DNA of 53,474 nt, taken from positions 1 to 53,474 of the forward strand of contig NZ_JSFH01000005.1 of NCBI RefSeq assembly GCF_000784835.1, given 5' to 3'. Shown piece after piece: positions 29,451-37,360 of this stretch (positions are counted from its first letter, which is position 1; every line of letters starts with the position of its first letter). The notes under the pieces were generated by a model, which was not told the origin of the DNA, did no database searches, and was given only the letters and a program-made list of their open reading frames with translations. This DNA is from Thermotoga sp. Mc24 (GTDB taxonomy: Bacteria > Thermotogota > Thermotogae > Thermotogales > Thermotogaceae). A program made the position numbers and the translations under genes.

Positions 29451-29647
29451 ATGATATCCCTCCCGTCTTTTATGGTCTCAATGTCAGATGGGATGTTAAG
29501 CTTTTCTTCTTTAAGTATTTCAATTATGAGATCTTTTGGAAGAGCCGTTTCGATCCATATTTCAGAGATATCGACGGTTTTTAACTCACGGACCGCTATC
29601 TTCTGAAGTGCTTTTTCTATTCCTTTCACGTATTTTTCCTTGTCCAT
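29429..29647 (-). CDS. Small soluble protein, unknown
   Basis: A 72-residue charged protein (MDKEKYVKGIEKALQKIAV...). Mostly predicted helix; the middle part (ALPKDLIIEILKEEKLNI) could be a helix-turn-helix-like pair. No family recognised. It follows the terminator of the outer-membrane-like gene and overlaps the DUF362 gene, in whose leader it lies, so translational coupling is likely. It could instead encode the N-terminal part of a frameshift fusion with the DUF362 protein. Confidence 0.55.
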   Translation of the reverse strand: MDKEKYVKGIEKALQKIAVRELKTVDISEIWIETALPKDLIIEILKEEKLNIPSDIETIKDGRDIIWKRSGS

Positions 29648-29668
29648 CTACATCACCCCAAAATAAAA

Positions 29669-29684
29669 GGGGGCAGATGCCCCC
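29669..29684 (-). terminator. Terminator of the outer-membrane-like gene
   Basis: GGGGGC and GCCCCC pair around a 4-base loop. On the reverse strand they are followed by CTTTTATTTTG, a good U tract, 18 bases after the stop at 29703. Confidence 0.85.
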
Positions 29685-29702
29685 GTTTCTCTCTGAACTT
29701 CG

Positions 29703-30251
29703 TCAGAAATTGATTTCAAAGTTTCCTCCTACGGGGACTGCGATCACGTTGTTTTTCTCGTAGATTCTCATTTCAACACCGGCACCGAGTCCAACTACAA
29801 GTCCTTCGAAGTCTCTTGTGTAGCTGGCACCGATACCAAAGACCCAACCGAATCTACCAAAATCGAACTTGTTCATAGGCCAGCTGGGACCTCCGAAACC
29901 TCTTATGACAACTCTGGATTCTCTGTCGAGTTCAATGGAATACTTGAAAACAGCAAATAGATCGAGTGCGCTCTGGCTTGGAGTCGCATCAACAGAGAAA
30001 AGAGGAGTAGCGTCAGTACCGAGGAGATATGCAAAACCAAGTCCAAGACCCAGCTCCATATTCTCTGCTACTGGATACGTGAGATCGATACCAAAATCCA
30101 AGTAATTAGCGGCCGTGGCATCAGAAGTTGTAGATGTCGCAGAAATGACAAAATTATAATTTCCAAAGACACTAACCTTCAATTCTTCCAACGAGAAAGC
30201 GAACACTCCCACTGCTACTACCGCGAGAAGAATCACAAGAAACTTTTTCAT
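29703..30251 (-). CDS. Small outer-membrane beta-barrel-like protein
   Basis: A 182-residue protein with a signal peptide (MKKFLVILLAVVAVGVFAFS). The mature part has repeated alternating hydrophobic, Gly- and aromatic-rich strands (LGLGLGFAYLLG, WVFGIGASYTRDF, LVVGLGAGVEMRIY) and ends in phenylalanine, the C-terminal signature of outer-membrane barrels. About eight strands are plausible. Likely an outer membrane (toga) barrel of unknown function. It has its own promoter and terminator. Confidence 0.75.
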   Translation of the reverse strand: MKKFLVILLAVVAVGVFAFSLEELKVSVFGNYNFVISATSTTSDATAANYLDFGIDLTYPVAENMELGLGLGFAYLLGTDATPLFSVDATPSQSALDLFAVFKYSIELDRESRVVIRGFGGPSWPMNKFDFGRFGWVFGIGASYTRDFEGLVVGLGAGVEMRIYEKNNVIAVPVGGNFEINF

Positions 30252-30288
30252 GAAAACTCCCTCCTTATAATGAAATTTTCCATGTTCA

Positions 30289-30314
30289 ATTATAACACAC
30301 AGAAGTGGTAAAAT
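30289..30314. promoter_or_regulatory. Divergent promoters for barrel gene and ABC exporter
   Basis: On the minus strand, TATAAT (30294-30289) precedes the barrel gene, with TTGATA 19 bases upstream. On the plus strand, TGGTAAAAT (30306-30314) is an extended -10 before the ABC exporter gene. The two overlap in a 75-base gap. Confidence 0.5.
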
Positions 30315-30335
30315 ATCAAGACAGAGGTGGTGATT

Positions 30336-32075
30336 TTGAGCCCAGAAAGGTTTCTGCTAAGGTACGCTAAAAAATACTGGTATCTTTTTCTTGTAGGAAC
30401 TGTGTTCTCTCTGATTCTCACGGTGCTGGAAGTCCTTCCACCCCGTTTGATGAAAACGGCGATAGATAAGTTCCTTATTGGGAACACCGTTTCTTCGGTT
30501 GAACGATTGAAAGGGATTGTGTTAACAGCTTTCTTTATTCTGGGAATTAATACCCTTTCCTTTCTGGTGGGGTTTGCGAATTCTTATGTAACAGGTTACG
30601 CAGGCTCAAAGATAGTTCTTCTGATGAGAAAAGATGTGTTTTCCCATGTTATTTCTCTTCCGTATTCTTTTTTCACAGGAATACCTTCCGGAGTGGTTAC
30701 CACCAGGATCGTTAACGACACACAGAATATCCAGGAGTTCTTCTCTTCCGTTGTGACCAGCGTGATTATGGATGTTCTCCTTTTGGGAGCGGTTGTTGTT
30801 TCTCTCATCCAGCTCAGCCGAGAACTTTTTGGCCACGTTTATTACCTCTTACCCCTCATCGTCATTTCGATCCTCCTGTTCAGATACTTCGACAGGAGGG
30901 CTTATCGTAAGGTCAGAACCAACCTTGCCCGTCTCAATGCCTTTCTGGCGGAACACATAGCGGGTATCGGCGTGATAAAAATTTTGAATCTGGAAAAACA
31001 CAAAGAAAAGGAATTTTCCACAGTAGCCACAGAGTATTACAGGTCACTGATGGAACAACTCTACGTCTTCGGTGTCTTTCGTCCTCTCATGGATTTTCTT
31101 TACTTTCTTGGAGTGAGTCTTGTTCTGTGGTACGGTGCCAGATATATCGCGGATAAAACCCTTGGCTTCGGTTCTCTATACGCTTTTGTGTCTTACCTTG
31201 ATATGTTCTTCAGACCTCTCAGAGATCTCTCCGAAAAGTACGATATAATCCAGAATTCCATGGCTTCCTCCGAGAAAATTTTGAACCTCTTGAAAGAAAA
31301 GCCAGAGGTCACGGGAAATTCAGATGGACCGGATAAGATATCAAAAGGTTATGTTCGTTTTGAGAACGTATGGTTTTCTTACGATGGGAAAAACTGGGTG
31401 TTGAAAGACATAAATCTGGATTTTCAACCGGGAAAACTGTACGCAATAGTGGGAGAAACAGGTGGTGGTAAATCCACTCTCATGAGCTTGATAAATGGTC
31501 TTTACATACCGCAGAAGGGAAGCATATTCATTGATGAGATTCCGCTTCTGGAATACAATTTAAAGCTTGTGAGAAAACAAATAGCGGCTGTCCCGCAAGA
31601 TGTACTGCTGTTTAGTGGAACGATTCTCGATAACATCAGGCTTTTCGATGAAAACATACCGGAAGAACGGGTTCTTGAAGCCCTGAAAAAAGTCCATGCT
31701 CTGGATATAATAGAGAGGTTACCTGGAGGTGTTTATTACGAAATAGTTGAAAGAGGAACTACTCTCTCAGCGGGTGAGAGACAACTCATAGCGCTCGCGA
31801 GGGCTGTTTTGTTTGATGCGAAGATTTTCATTCTCGATGAGGCAACAAGCAACGTAGATGTTATAACAGAGACAAAGATTCAGGAGGCCTTAGAGGAGCT
31901 TTCAAAGGATAGAACTGTGATAATGATCGCACACAGACTCTCTACTGTGAAAGACGTCGATGAGATAGTGGTAGTCCACAATGGTAGGATTGTAGAGAAA
32001 GGCAATCACTATGAACTGTTAGAGAAGAGAGGATTTTACTACAACCTTTACAAGATACAGTTCGAAAATGCGTAG
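30336..32075 (+). CDS. ABC exporter half-transporter (membrane-ATPase fusion)
   Basis: A 579-residue type-IV (ABCB/MsbA-like) protein. Six membrane helices in residues 15-310 are fused to an ATPase domain with Walker A GETGGGKST, signature LSAGERQ, Walker B IFILDEATSNVD and His switch IAHRLST. I start at TTG 30336 (MSPERFLLRYAKKYW), as AGGTGG lies 5 bases upstream; two in-frame GTG codons at 30327 and 30330 overlap that site. It is alone, so it probably works as a homodimer; exported substrate unknown (lipid, drug or peptide). Gene 32088 follows after 12 bases. Confidence 0.9.
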   Translation: MSPERFLLRYAKKYWYLFLVGTVFSLILTVLEVLPPRLMKTAIDKFLIGNTVSSVERLKGIVLTAFFILGINTLSFLVGFANSYVTGYAGSKIVLLMRKDVFSHVISLPYSFFTGIPSGVVTTRIVNDTQNIQEFFSSVVTSVIMDVLLLGAVVVSLIQLSRELFGHVYYLLPLIVISILLFRYFDRRAYRKVRTNLARLNAFLAEHIAGIGVIKILNLEKHKEKEFSTVATEYYRSLMEQLYVFGVFRPLMDFLYFLGVSLVLWYGARYIADKTLGFGSLYAFVSYLDMFFRPLRDLSEKYDIIQNSMASSEKILNLLKEKPEVTGNSDGPDKISKGYVRFENVWFSYDGKNWVLKDINLDFQPGKLYAIVGETGGGKSTLMSLINGLYIPQKGSIFIDEIPLLEYNLKLVRKQIAAVPQDVLLFSGTILDNIRLFDENIPEERVLEALKKVHALDIIERLPGGVYYEIVERGTTLSAGERQLIALARAVLFDAKIFILDEATSNVDVITETKIQEALEELSKDRTVIMIAHRLSTVKDVDEIVVVHNGRIVEKGNHYELLEKRGFYYNLYKIQFENA

Positions 32076-32087
32076 GGAGGGAAAACA

Positions 32088-33167
32088 ATGGACAGATCAG
32101 AAAGATTGATTCAACTCATCTCCGAAAAAGAAGCAGACGCTTTTCTGATAATGAACATAGAAAACTCCGCCAAGGCATCTTCGGTTTATTTTTCCGGGTT
32201 CACCGGATCTTTTTCCATCATTCTCATCTCCGAAAACACGAGGCTTCTCATAACCGATTCCAGATACACAGTTCAGGCCAAGCAGGAAACGGATTTCGAG
32301 GTGAGGGAAGTAAAAGGTGGAGATTTCATTGATGTTCTCAAAAAAGCGGTGGATGATCTGAGAATAAGAACGATAGCCCTGGAAGAAGAAAGGATTTCTC
32401 TTTCACTTTTTCGGAGAATCTCGAGCGCCTTTGGAGATAGAAAGTTTGTAGGAATAGATGACGAAGTCAAACAAATGAGAATGGTGAAAGACGAAGGAGA
32501 AATAGAGAAGATAAAACGAGCGATAGATATCTCTGAAAGAGCCTTCCTCGAAACAATTCAACAGATAAAAGCAGGAATGACAGAGAAAGAGATCGCCGCA
32601 CTTCTCGAGTACACGATGAGAAAAGAAGGAGCGGAGGGTGTGGCTTTCGACACCATAGTGGCCTCAGGATATAGGTCCGCACTTCCACACGGCAAAGCCT
32701 CGGACAAGGTAATTGAGAGAGGAGACGTGATTGTAATAGATTTTGGAGCTATATATGAGAATTACTGTGCCGATATTACCCGTGTTGTTTCCATAGGAGA
32801 ACCCTCCGATGAAGTGAAGGAAGTTCACAGTATAGTTCTCAAAGCACAGGAAAGGGCTCTCAAAGTGGCAAAGGCAGGAGTGACGGGAAAGCTACTCGAT
32901 TCGGCTGCCAGGGATTTTATACGGGAGAAAGGTTACGGTGAGTTCTTCGGGCACAGTTTGGGACATGGAATAGGCCTCGAAGTACATGAAGGACCGGCCA
33001 TAAGCTTCAGAAACGATTCTCCACTTCCAGAAAACGCTGTTTTCACCGTGGAACCCGGAATTTATCTGGAGGGAAAGTTCGGTATAAGGATAGAAGAAGA
33101 TGTGGTCTTGAGAGAGCAGGGCTGTGAAATACTCACCACATTGCCGAGGTCTATCTTCGTTGTCTGA
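32088..33167 (+). CDS. pepP: Xaa-Pro aminopeptidase (M24 family)
   Basis: Cytoplasmic metallo-aminopeptidase of 359 residues, removing an N-terminal residue before proline. It has an N-terminal creatinase-like domain (1-125) and a C-terminal pita-bread domain. The metal ligands are visible: Asp in VIDFGAIYENYCADIT (two), His in FFGHSLGHGIGLEVHEGP, Glu in FTVEPGIYLEG and Glu in GIRIEEDVV. Length and motifs match the PepQ/PepP group. The stop lies 17 bases inside the convergent folK gene. Confidence 0.93.
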   Translation: MDRSERLIQLISEKEADAFLIMNIENSAKASSVYFSGFTGSFSIILISENTRLLITDSRYTVQAKQETDFEVREVKGGDFIDVLKKAVDDLRIRTIALEEERISLSLFRRISSAFGDRKFVGIDDEVKQMRMVKDEGEIEKIKRAIDISERAFLETIQQIKAGMTEKEIAALLEYTMRKEGAEGVAFDTIVASGYRSALPHGKASDKVIERGDVIVIDFGAIYENYCADITRVVSIGEPSDEVKEVHSIVLKAQERALKVAKAGVTGKLLDSAARDFIREKGYGEFFGHSLGHGIGLEVHEGPAISFRNDSPLPENAVFTVEPGIYLEGKFGIRIEEDVVLREQGCEILTTLPRSIFVV

Positions 33168-33615
33168 GATCTTCCAGTAGTTCCCTTACTGTCTTTCCAA
33201 ACACAGGATGGATTAAATCTGGGGCTATCTCACACAATGGTTCTAAAACGAACATTCTGTTGTGCGCGTCGGGATGGGGTATTGTGAGATCTTCCTCGTT
33301 AAGAACAAGTTCTTCATAGAATACGATATCAAGATCGATGATTCTGGGTCCCCACCGTATCGTTCTCACCCTTCCCATGCTTTTCTCTATCTGAAGGAGT
33401 GTGTTCAGTAGTTCGCGAGGAGAAAGAGAGGTTCGTGCAATGCAGACCGCGTTCAGGAACTTCGGTTGATCTTCGTAGCCGTAGGGATCTGTTTCGATTA
33501 TGGTGGATACTTTTTCCACCTTTATCTCTCTTTTGTTCATCTCCTCAAGGGCTTTCTCTATGTTTTTCTGTCGGTCACCAAGGTTGCTTCCAAGCGCTAT
33601 TACAACCTTTGCCAG
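33151..33615 (-). CDS. folK: HPPK FolK, probable CTG start
   Basis: 6-hydroxymethyl-7,8-dihydropterin pyrophosphokinase, transferring pyrophosphate from ATP to the pterin. The core motifs are RWGPRIIDLDIVFYEE and LTIPHPDAHNRMFVLEPL. The first ATG (33540) would remove the essential N-terminal VVIALGSNLGDRQ strand and loop, which is present in frame upstream. Between that motif and the upstream frame there is no ATG, GTG or TTG. CTG 33615 with GGAGG 7 bases upstream gives 154 residues, the normal family length. It overlaps folP by 16 bases and pepP at its 3' end. Confidence 0.88.
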   Translation of the reverse strand: MAKVVIALGSNLGDRQKNIEKALEEMNKREIKVEKVSTIIETDPYGYEDQPKFLNAVCIARTSLSPRELLNTLLQIEKSMGRVRTIRWGPRIIDLDIVFYEELVLNEEDLTIPHPDAHNRMFVLEPLCEIAPDLIHPVFGKTVRELLEDLRQRR

Positions 33616-34436
33616 AGTATCGCCTCCATCATTCTTATCACTCTCTTGTTAGGGAGAACGTCGTGTACTCGAATTATATCTACTCCTTTCAGTGTGCAGT
33701 ACGCAGTGACCGCAAGAGTACCTTCGAGCCGTTCTTCAGGAGGCACGTTTCCCAAGGTGATTCCTATGAAAGATTTTCTTGAAGCACCTACGAGGATGGG
33801 AAGTTTGAACTCTTTGAACTCGTCGATTCTTCGAAGAATTTCGAGGTTGTCTTCGTATCTTTTCCCAAATCCGATACCAGGGTCCAGAATGATCTGGCTC
33901 ACACCTTTTTCTTTTAAATGCTCTATTTTTTCTGAGAAGTACTCTTTTATCTCCTTCACCACATCCTCATAATGAGGATTTTCCTGCATTGTCTTTGGTG
34001 TCCCCTTTATGTGCATGAGAACGTAAGGGGCGTTGTTTTCAGAAACTACCCTGACGATATCTGGTTCGAATTGATAGCCGCTGATATCGTTTACGATGTC
34101 TGCCCCGGCTTCGAGAGCTTTCAAAGCTACCCTCCACCTGTACGTATCTACGGAAATTGGAACATCGGTTATCGATCTGATCGCTTTTATCACGGGAATC
34201 ACTCTGTTCAATTCTTCTTCCTCATCGATGGGATCCGACCCAGGACGGGTGGACATTCCCCCTACGTCTATTATGTCAGCACCATCTTCTATCATCTTCT
34301 TTGCGGTTTCCACCGCTTCGAGCACGCTCTGTTTTCTGGAACCGGAGAAGAAAGAGTCTGGTGTGACGTTTATTATTCCCATAAGCATTGTCTTTCCGAA
34401 TTCGATCTTTCTGTTCCACGGAGTTGTGTAAACCAC
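33600..34436 (-). CDS. folP: Dihydropteroate synthase FolP
   Basis: Condenses 6-hydroxymethyl-dihydropterin pyrophosphate with p-aminobenzoate. It has 278 residues from GTG 34436 (GGAGGG lies 7 bases upstream). Motifs: GIINVTPDSFF (pterin site), GADIIDVGGMSTRPGS (pyrophosphate loop), LDPGIGFGKRYEDN, and GASRKSFIG. All expected parts are present. It follows folE2 by 3 bases and overlaps folK, forming a folate operon. Confidence 0.96.
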   Translation of the reverse strand: MVYTTPWNRKIEFGKTMLMGIINVTPDSFFSGSRKQSVLEAVETAKKMIEDGADIIDVGGMSTRPGSDPIDEEEELNRVIPVIKAIRSITDVPISVDTYRWRVALKALEAGADIVNDISGYQFEPDIVRVVSENNAPYVLMHIKGTPKTMQENPHYEDVVKEIKEYFSEKIEHLKEKGVSQIILDPGIGFGKRYEDNLEILRRIDEFKEFKLPILVGASRKSFIGITLGNVPPEERLEGTLAVTAYCTLKGVDIIRVHDVLPNKRVIRMMEAILWQRL

Positions 34437-34439
34437 GTT

Positions 34440-35219
34440 TCATCCCTCCAGAACGAAATCTCCTTTTTCTACACAAGCGAACGCGTTGTGGTTGTGTATG
34501 CTTTCCATACTTTCCACGTAGACTCTGTACCAGGTGATCCTTGGCTCTTTCTCCAGTTCCAGTGCCACGTCTCTTGCCACATCCTCCACGAACCTGGGAT
34601 TCTCATAAGCCTTTTCCGTGACGAACTTTTCGTCCGGCCTCTTCAGCAGGGTGTAAAGGGGAGAACTTGCGTTTCTCTCCGCTATTTCTACCAGATCTTC
34701 GAACCAGATGAACTTTTTGGTTTTCACCGTTATTTCAACGAAAGCCCTCTGGTTGTGAGCACCGTAATCGCTGATCTCTTTTGAACACGGGCAGAGTGTG
34801 TGGACAGGTGTTCTGACCCCGATTTTGAATGAAAAATTCTTCTCCTTTTCTGCTTCAACGAAGCAGTCCACTTTCAACGGCGATTTTTTTCTGGAAACAG
34901 GAGACTCTTTCCATATGAAGTAGGGGAAGCGGATCTCCAAGTGTGCCCTCTTTGCTTCCATAATTTCTATGAGATCATCCAGGATCTCTTCGAAGATTTG
35001 AGGAGTTATCACTTCCAGTTTGTTTAGAACTTCTATGAATCTGCTCATGTGTATTCCCCTTTTCTCACGGTGAAGATCCACTGAACAGCTTATCTGAGCA
35101 ACGGTGGACTGGTATCCATCTTCCTTGAGAATCACCTTGAGAGGCCAATGCAGATCCTTTATTCCCACCTTTTTTAGAGGGACCATCCTTGGGTCTTTTT
35201 CGTTCTGAACATCCTTCAA
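34440..35219 (-). CDS. folE2: GTP cyclohydrolase IB FolE2
   Basis: Converts GTP to 7,8-dihydroneopterin triphosphate, the first step of folate and queuosine synthesis. It has 259 residues, the COG1469 length. The catalytic-cysteine motif CPCSKEISDYGAHNQR begins at Cys143; the other signatures are RGIHMSRF (about 54-61) and the C-terminal NHNAFACVE. FolE2 can use metals other than zinc. The ATG overlaps the PTPS gene stop by 4 bases. No FolE1 is visible here. Confidence 0.95.
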   Translation of the reverse strand: MKDVQNEKDPRMVPLKKVGIKDLHWPLKVILKEDGYQSTVAQISCSVDLHREKRGIHMSRFIEVLNKLEVITPQIFEEILDDLIEIMEAKRAHLEIRFPYFIWKESPVSRKKSPLKVDCFVEAEKEKNFSFKIGVRTPVHTLCPCSKEISDYGAHNQRAFVEITVKTKKFIWFEDLVEIAERNASSPLYTLLKRPDEKFVTEKAYENPRFVEDVARDVALELEKEPRITWYRVYVESMESIHNHNAFACVEKGDFVLEG

Positions 35220-35578
35220 ACTTTCTCACCCCTGTACACAACACCGCTCGTTTCTGTCTCCCACAGTTCTATCTCGTGGAGTCTGACACCGCGTTTTTCC
35301 ACCTCTTTCGAGAGCTGATCCCATATCCATATCGCTATTCTTTCCGTGGTGGGCTGATCGAACATGTCATTGAGATACGAGTGATCGAGTTTAGAAACAA
35401 CCAGCTCTTCGACGATTTTTTTCAGCTCGGCAAAATCCATAACCATCTCTTCTTCGTTCAGAGGACCTTCTATCTTAACAACGAGTCTGTAGGTGTGACC
35501 GTGGAGTCTCTCACACTTTCCAAGGTACCTGGTCAGGTTATGTGCGGCCTCGAAAGAAAATTTCTTCACCAAGATCAT
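35216..35578 (-). CDS. 6-pyruvoyl-tetrahydropterin synthase-like tunnel-fold enzyme, possible PTPS-I/III
   Basis: A 120-residue tunnel-fold protein using dihydroneopterin triphosphate. Zinc ligands His13, His26 and His28 are in FEAAHNL and LHGHTY. The active-site stretch GKCERLHGH has Cys22 followed by Glu23, i.e. CExxHGH. From memory, Cys at this place marks QueD (PTPS-I), Glu marks the folate-bypass PTPS-III, and both together mark dual PTPS-I/III. The catalytic DHSYLN and C-terminal LHEIELWETETSGVVY are normal. With FolE2, FolP and FolK beside it and no FolB, a role in folate synthesis is likely, with possible queuosine function too. Confidence 0.85.
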   Translation of the reverse strand: MILVKKFSFEAAHNLTRYLGKCERLHGHTYRLVVKIEGPLNEEEMVMDFAELKKIVEELVVSKLDHSYLNDMFDQPTTERIAIWIWDQLSKEVEKRGVRLHEIELWETETSGVVYRGEKV

Positions 35579-35588
35579 GCTCTCACCT

Positions 35589-36839
35589 CTAAAGAACGTA
35601 ATCTCCGAATTTTTCGACTACTCTATCCACAAACGTTCTGATCTCTTTTCTAATCTCTCTTCCCACCTCTATACTGCTGAGATCGAAGTCTTTCAGGGAT
35701 GATTCAAGTAACTCGAAGGCTTCTTGGGATAATTTCTTTTTCTTCACTTCCTCGTGCACCATGCTCAGGGCTTTTTCCACGGTGTTCGCAGGTCTGTAAG
35801 GCCTTTCCTCTAAAAGTGCGCTGAACACGTCGGCAACCTGGATTATTTTATCTTCAAGGGTCATTTCTTCCCCTTTCAGTCTAAAAGGATAGCCATAACC
35901 GTCGAGCCTCTCATGGTGCCTTACCGCGGGTAAAAACCAGTTTTCATCTTTGTAGGGGAGAAGGATGAGATAGGAGAAATAGACGTGCTTTTTCATAATA
36001 GCGTATTCTTCATCACTGAGTTTTGCTGGTTTTTCGAGAATTTTGTAACTCACGCTGATTTTACCAATGTCGTGGTACAGACCAGCGATGAAGAGATCCT
36101 CACTGTTTCTGCCGGCTTTTTCTGCCATTTTTTCTGAGAAGACTGCGACTCTCCAGGTGTGGCTGGTAGTGAATTCACTTTTGGTATCGACGATGAACGA
36201 CACGACTTTTCCAGCTTGAATCAAGTCTTTTTTACCACAGTCTGGACAGTTTCTTATGTAATCTTGTAGCAGATCTGTAGCACTGGACCCCTCAAGAATG
36301 TTCTCAAGCTGCCACTGGACGAATTCCGTGGTCAAGACCTCTTTGCAAGCTTCAAATATCTCCGGGAAGAAAAAGCTTTTCATATCTTCGAGAGCGATAA
36401 TAATGTCTCTGGGTGAAGCATCCAAATTTACCATTGTGTATCTTGAAACCTGGTCCGAGATGAAGACGATGTTGGAGATCAGATTCTCTTCTGTTTTGTC
36501 CAGGTACGAGGCGGGGAAATGATGTTTCAAAACGATGGGGGATATGGGCTTCAGTTTCTCGACGTAATCGGTGATGAAACTCCCAAGGATGCTGTGAAGA
36601 TGGAGGGGTTTGCCCGGGGTGTCCCGCACGATAACGAAAGTGTCGTCTATTTCATCCAGCAGCGTTTTCCCTTCGTATGGCAGAATCAGTCCCAGATCGT
36701 GGATCAATCCAGATAAGAATGAAACGTTGGGATCAAGATTCATTTTTTCTGCGATCTGAGCGGAAAGAAAAGCGACCTGAAATGAGTGTCTTCCCAGTGA
36801 AGGGATCGTTTCCAGTAAATTGATAAACATCTGTATCAT
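35589..36839 (-). CDS. Tandem HD / HD-GYP domain protein
   Basis: A 416-residue cytoplasmic protein with two HD phosphohydrolase-type domains. The first (about 15-180) has GLIHDLGLIL (His47, Asp48). After a CPDCGKK cysteine pair (Cys198, Cys201) the second (about 205-400) has GLYHDIGK (His256, Asp257) and VRHHERLDGYGYPFRL, an HD-GYP motif. HD-GYP enzymes hydrolyse cyclic di-GMP or related nucleotides. No receiver or sensor domain is fused. It overlaps the THEP1 gene by 4 bases and precedes the pterin genes by 10, so it may be co-regulated with nucleotide/pterin metabolism. Confidence 0.85.
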   Translation of the reverse strand: MIQMFINLLETIPSLGRHSFQVAFLSAQIAEKMNLDPNVSFLSGLIHDLGLILPYEGKTLLDEIDDTFVIVRDTPGKPLHLHSILGSFITDYVEKLKPISPIVLKHHFPASYLDKTEENLISNIVFISDQVSRYTMVNLDASPRDIIIALEDMKSFFFPEIFEACKEVLTTEFVQWQLENILEGSSATDLLQDYIRNCPDCGKKDLIQAGKVVSFIVDTKSEFTTSHTWRVAVFSEKMAEKAGRNSEDLFIAGLYHDIGKISVSYKILEKPAKLSDEEYAIMKKHVYFSYLILLPYKDENWFLPAVRHHERLDGYGYPFRLKGEEMTLEDKIIQVADVFSALLEERPYRPANTVEKALSMVHEEVKKKKLSQEAFELLESSLKDFDLSSIEVGREIRKEIRTFVDRVVEKFGDYVL

Positions 36840-37360
36840 TGTTTTTCACCTCGATTGAATTTTAAAACAGACAGAATTTCGTTCAACAGAGAGTTACGAT
36901 TTTTCTCGTTCAGCTCAAAGATGACGACATCATTTCTGTTTTTGATCTTTTCTACGAATGGATCGCTCGATTTTTTGATTGTGGCTATCACATCTTTCTC
37001 GCTGTCGAAGATTTTTTCGACTACTTCCCGGAATTTCCTGGATAGGAGTTCCATCTTCCCTATCTCGTCTACGATGATCAGATCTTTCTCCTGAAAGGCT
37101 CTTTCGAGCGATCTTACACCGATTTCTTCCAGGTCTTTTAGATTCACGTAGTATTTACCCACTCTGTATGGAGAAGGGAGATCTGTTCTTGCTAGTATTC
37201 CTTCCTCACCATCTAAGGTGATGATCTTGAAACCGATTCTTTTTTCGCCCTCTCTCATCTCTTCAGTGTAAAAGCCCCCTGCGTTCTGCAGGAGGCGTGA
37301 TAGTTTCTTGATTAAAGTGGTTTTCCCAACACCTGGCCTTCCGGTGATAAGGATTTTCAT
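36836..37360 (-). CDS. THEP1-family nucleoside-triphosphatase
   Basis: A 174-residue P-loop NTPase of the AaTHEP1/NTPCR family, hydrolysing ATP, GTP and other NTPs; its biological role is unclear. Walker A is GRPGVGKTT (7-15), followed by the family GGFYTEEMR (28-36) and Walker B LIIVDEIGKMEL (Asp98, Glu99). It overlaps both neighbours by 4 bases, so it is firmly in the folate operon. Confidence 0.92.
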   Translation of the reverse strand: MKILITGRPGVGKTTLIKKLSRLLQNAGGFYTEEMREGEKRIGFKIITLDGEEGILARTDLPSPYRVGKYYVNLKDLEEIGVRSLERAFQEKDLIIVDEIGKMELLSRKFREVVEKIFDSEKDVIATIKKSSDPFVEKIKNRNDVVIFELNEKNRNSLLNEILSVLKFNRGEKQ

